DNA of 64,000 nucleotides from Candidatus Endomicrobiellum porotermitis (GTDB lineage Bacteria; Elusimicrobiota; Endomicrobiia; Endomicrobiales; Endomicrobiaceae): the NCBI GenBank assembly GCA_031289055.1, contig JAITQE010000026.1:1-64000 (forward strand), given 5' to 3'. The stretch's first letter is position 1; the number at the start of each line of letters is the position of its first letter. The notes beneath the pieces were generated by a model, which was not told where the DNA came from, did no database searches, and saw only the letters and a list, made by a program, of their open reading frames with translations. Below are positions 61,921-64,000 of the stretch, piece by piece. The position numbers and the translations under genes were made by a program.

Positions 61921-62646
61921 TTACCGTAAATATTTTTCAACTTTCGCAATATCTTTTGGAGTATCCACTCCTAAAGAATCCTTCTTGGACACTACGATTT
62001 TAATTTTTCTACCGTTTTCAAGAGCCCTCAATTGTTCAAGGCTTTCGGCTTTTTCTAAAATAGAATTTTTATCCTTAGAAAAATCCAGCAAGAACTTTCT
62101 TTTGTATCCGTATACGCCCATGTGCTTGTAGTATTTTGTCTTCAAACCGTCTCTATTAAATGGAATCGCAAACCTTGAAAAATACAAAGCGCGCATATTC
62201 TTGTCAAAAACAACTTTTACAACGTTAGGGTTATTTATTGAGTCGTTGTCTTTTACAGGAAAAGCCGCGGTTATATACTTGACAGTTTTATCTTTTTTAA
62301 GCGACTTTGCAAGCTCGTCTATAAGACCCGGATCTATTAAAGGCTCGTCGCCTTGAACATTAATAAAAATTCCGCAGCTTTTTAAAAACTTTGACGCGAC
62401 AAAAGCAATTCTATCCGTGCCGCTTTCGCAAGTTTTAGGAGTCATAAAAACGTTAACCTTAAGACTTTTTACAAAATCGTAAATTCTTTTATCATCTGTA
62501 GCAACTGCAATATAATCAATCTCTTTGCATTTCTTTACTTGTTCAATAGTACGCCGTATAAGAGGCTTGCCTTTTATCATAGCTAAAGGTTTGCCGGGAA
62601 ACCTGCTTGAACCATATCTTGAAGGAATAACCGCGGCTGTTTTCAT
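61921..62646 (-). CDS. kdsB: CMP-Kdo synthetase
   Basis: 241 residues. IPSRYGSSRFPGKPLAMIKG, GTDRIAF, NVQGDEPLIDPGLIDELAKS and KHMGVYGYKRKFLLDF match KdsB. It activates Kdo for lipid A core assembly. It overlaps the kinase end by four bases. Confidence 0.96.
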   Translation of the reverse strand: MKTAAVIPSRYGSSRFPGKPLAMIKGKPLIRRTIEQVKKCKEIDYIAVATDDKRIYDFVKSLKVNVFMTPKTCESGTDRIAFVASKFLKSCGIFINVQGDEPLIDPGLIDELAKSLKKDKTVKYITAAFPVKDNDSINNPNVVKVVFDKNMRALYFSRFAIPFNRDGLKTKYYKHMGVYGYKRKFLLDFSKDKNSILEKAESLEQLRALENGRKIKIVVSKKDSLGVDTPKDIAKVEKYLR

Positions 62647-63626
62647 TTGCTATAAAAATCCTTAATAACCTCTCCAAGTTCTTGAGGGTTTGTAGTCGCC
62701 GTGCCAAGTTTGCCGACCACTATTCCTGCGGCAAAATTTGCGACTTCTGCCGCGTTTAACAAATCTGCTTTAGCCGCCAAAGCCAAAGTCATAGTGGAAA
62801 TAACCGTATCGCCGGCTCCCGTAACATCATAAACTTCTTTTGCTCTTGTGGGAATATTTGTAACTTTATTATTAGGCTCTATAAGAGTCATTCCTTTCTC
62901 TCCGCGCGTGATAACGACTGAATTTGAACCTAAAGTCTTCAAGATTTTATTGCCTAAAACCGCTATATCTTCGTCAGTTTTTATATTTTTTGCTCCCATG
63001 CCTTCTATAGCTTCTTTTTCATTAGGCGTCATTGTTGTGATTTTCTTATATTTTTTGAAATGGTCTATTTTAGGATCTACCGTAATGGGAATTTTATATT
63101 TTCTCGCAAGAGCTATTGTTTTTTTAAGAATTCCCGAACTTACTACGCCCTTGCCATAATCCGAAATTATTACGGCATTTGCTTTAGGCATAGCTTCTTC
63201 TATATTTTTCATAATTTTTGACTTGGTGGCGCGCTCAAAAACGCCTTTCGCTTCTTTATCTACTCTAACTAACTGCTGACTTGCCGCAATAATTCTTGTC
63301 TTTATAATCGTCGGACGATAAGAACTGTAAACCAAATAATCGGAATTTATATTTTTTCCCAAAAGCATTTCTATTAAAGTTTTTCCTATAACATCCTCGC
63401 CGATTGCGCTGACCATAAAAGCTTTGCCGCCTAACGCCGTTATATTGTTTGCTACGTTTGCAGCGCCGCCAAGCGCTTCGGTCTCTTTTGTAACCTCAAC
63501 AACAGGAACCGGCGCCTCAGGAGAAATTCTTTTAACTTTTCCCCATATAAACTTATCTACCATACTATCGCCAACAACCAAAACGGTTTGTTTTTTAAAT
63601 AAAGAAATCAGTTTTAATAATTCCAT
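62643..63626 (-). CDS. D-glycero-beta-D-manno-heptose-7-phosphate kinase (HldE domain I only)
   Basis: 327 residues, PfkB fold. VVGDSMVDKFIWGKVKRISP at the start, AANVANNITALGGKAFMVSA, and VTGAGDTVISTMTLALA with the catalytic Asp. It resembles the kinase half of HldE; the adenylyltransferase half is not fused and not seen in the window. Sits between hldD and kdsB, which supports LPS core heptose work. Confidence 0.9.
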   Translation of the reverse strand: MELLKLISLFKKQTVLVVGDSMVDKFIWGKVKRISPEAPVPVVEVTKETEALGGAANVANNITALGGKAFMVSAIGEDVIGKTLIEMLLGKNINSDYLVYSSYRPTIIKTRIIAASQQLVRVDKEAKGVFERATKSKIMKNIEEAMPKANAVIISDYGKGVVSSGILKKTIALARKYKIPITVDPKIDHFKKYKKITTMTPNEKEAIEGMGAKNIKTDEDIAVLGNKILKTLGSNSVVITRGEKGMTLIEPNNKVTNIPTRAKEVYDVTGAGDTVISTMTLALAAKADLLNAAEVANFAAGIVVGKLGTATTNPQELGEVIKDFYSK

Positions 63627-63661
63627 CGCTTACTCCGGGTTAATAAAGTTGTCAACGCTTA

Positions 63662-64000
63662 TTACAAATAAGATTTATTTTTTAGATAAGAACAGTAGTC
63701 TTTGACAGAATCTTCCAACTCCATGAAAGGTTTGTCGTATCCGGTTTTTCTCAAATTGTCCATTTTTGCTTCGGTAAAATACTGATATTTAGGTCTTAAA
63801 TAATCCGGCATGCCTATATACTCAATGTTTTCTTTCTCGCCCGCCGCCGCAAACATTGCTTTTGCAACGTCGTTCCATGCTCTTGATTTTCCTGTGCCTA
63901 AATTAAATACGCCGGTTTTTGAAGGATTTTGAAATAAAAAGTACATCGCCTCTACAACGTCTTTTATATAGACAAAATCCCTGCGTTGTCCGCCGTCAGG
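63662..64000 (-). CDS. hldD: ADP-L-glycero-D-manno-heptose 6-epimerase (partial)
   Basis: The last 112 residues of the gene; the 5' part lies beyond the window. PDGGQRRDFVYIKDVVEAMY is the extended SDR/HldD pattern, and GVFNLGTGKSRAWNDVAKAM and IEYIGMPDYLRPKYQYFTEA with the C-terminal DSVKDYCSYLKN fit it. It makes the L,D-heptose precursor for LPS core. Confidence 0.92.
   Translation of the reverse strand, partial: PDGGQRRDFVYIKDVVEAMYFLFQNPSKTGVFNLGTGKSRAWNDVAKAMFAAAGEKENIEYIGMPDYLRPKYQYFTEAKMDNLRKTGYDKPFMELEDSVKDYCSYLKNKSYL

Noticed and set aside
1..64000. Transfer RNA or ribosomal RNA genes
   Set aside because: No tRNA-like T-loop or anticodon arrangement was noticed when reading the gaps; a covariance search could not be run.

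Overview
The window looks like a chromosomal segment of a diderm bacterium of the phylum Elusimicrobiota, most likely an Endomicrobium-type insect or protist gut symbiont. This is inferred from remembered gene content and sequence style, not from a database search. The DNA is AT-rich. There are clear LPS genes (kdsA, kdsB, kdsC, hldE-type kinase, hldD, lptA, lptB, lptC). Several genes are broken or shortened, which fits a genome under reduction: a GH57 glycosidase, a histidine kinase, a late acyltransferase, an outer-membrane protein fragment and others.

Region 1 (1-17.4 kb, + strand): the end of tuf, then the S10, spc and alpha operons in almost canonical order (rpsJ to rplQ, with secY, adk, map and infA). 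rpmD is missing between rpsE and rplO. Two foreign-looking genes interrupt the array: a short PD-(D/E)XK-like ORF before rpsJ, and a small lipoprotein gene between rplX and rplE.

Region 2 (17.4-25.3 kb, + strand): a cell-shape operon mreB-mreC-mreD-mrdA-rodA, followed by an M23 peptidase, a bactofilin, a SurA-N-like periplasmic protein and an outer-membrane protein remnant.

Region 3 (25.3-45.3 kb, mixed strands): maf and argF (minus), a sirtuin, a methionine ABC transporter (metN-metI-metQ), a DAACS-type symporter, a porin, a tiny lipoprotein, a DUF4833 protein, an Rrf2 regulator, glmU-prs-rplY-pth, rlmB, a minimal pyruvate kinase, a ZIP transporter, a RecB-like nuclease, a dead histidine kinase, rmuC, an RNase H and a phasin-like protein.

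Region 4 (45.3-48.1 kb, + strand): an accessory cluster of four unrecognised exported proteins. Their mature parts differ, but several share closely related signal peptides. The promoter-like DNA in front of the cluster is repeated at about 33.4 kb, where it leads to a collapsed copy that keeps only a signal peptide. This leader-sharing exported-protein family is the best candidate in the window for something undescribed.

Region 5 (48.3-64 kb, minus strand): one long directon reading hldD-hldE'-kdsB-kdsA-(TM protein)-kdsC-lpxL'-lptC-lptA-lptB-hpf-ptsN-hprK-rapZ-PTS IIA-IIB-(GH57 pseudogene)-IIC-IID-ptsH-ptsI-nudix-yccA-engB. It joins LPS core and Kdo synthesis and LPS transport to a mannose-family PTS and its regulators. 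It resembles the rpoN locus of Proteobacteria, but rpoN is absent between lptB and hpf.

A recurring oddity is runs of 8-10 G or C in AT-rich DNA. They lie in the lipoprotein signal peptide, in the histidine-kinase pseudogene, near the 3' ends of a cluster gene and rapZ, and between rplC and rplD. No tRNA, rRNA, CRISPR array or intact mobile element was seen.
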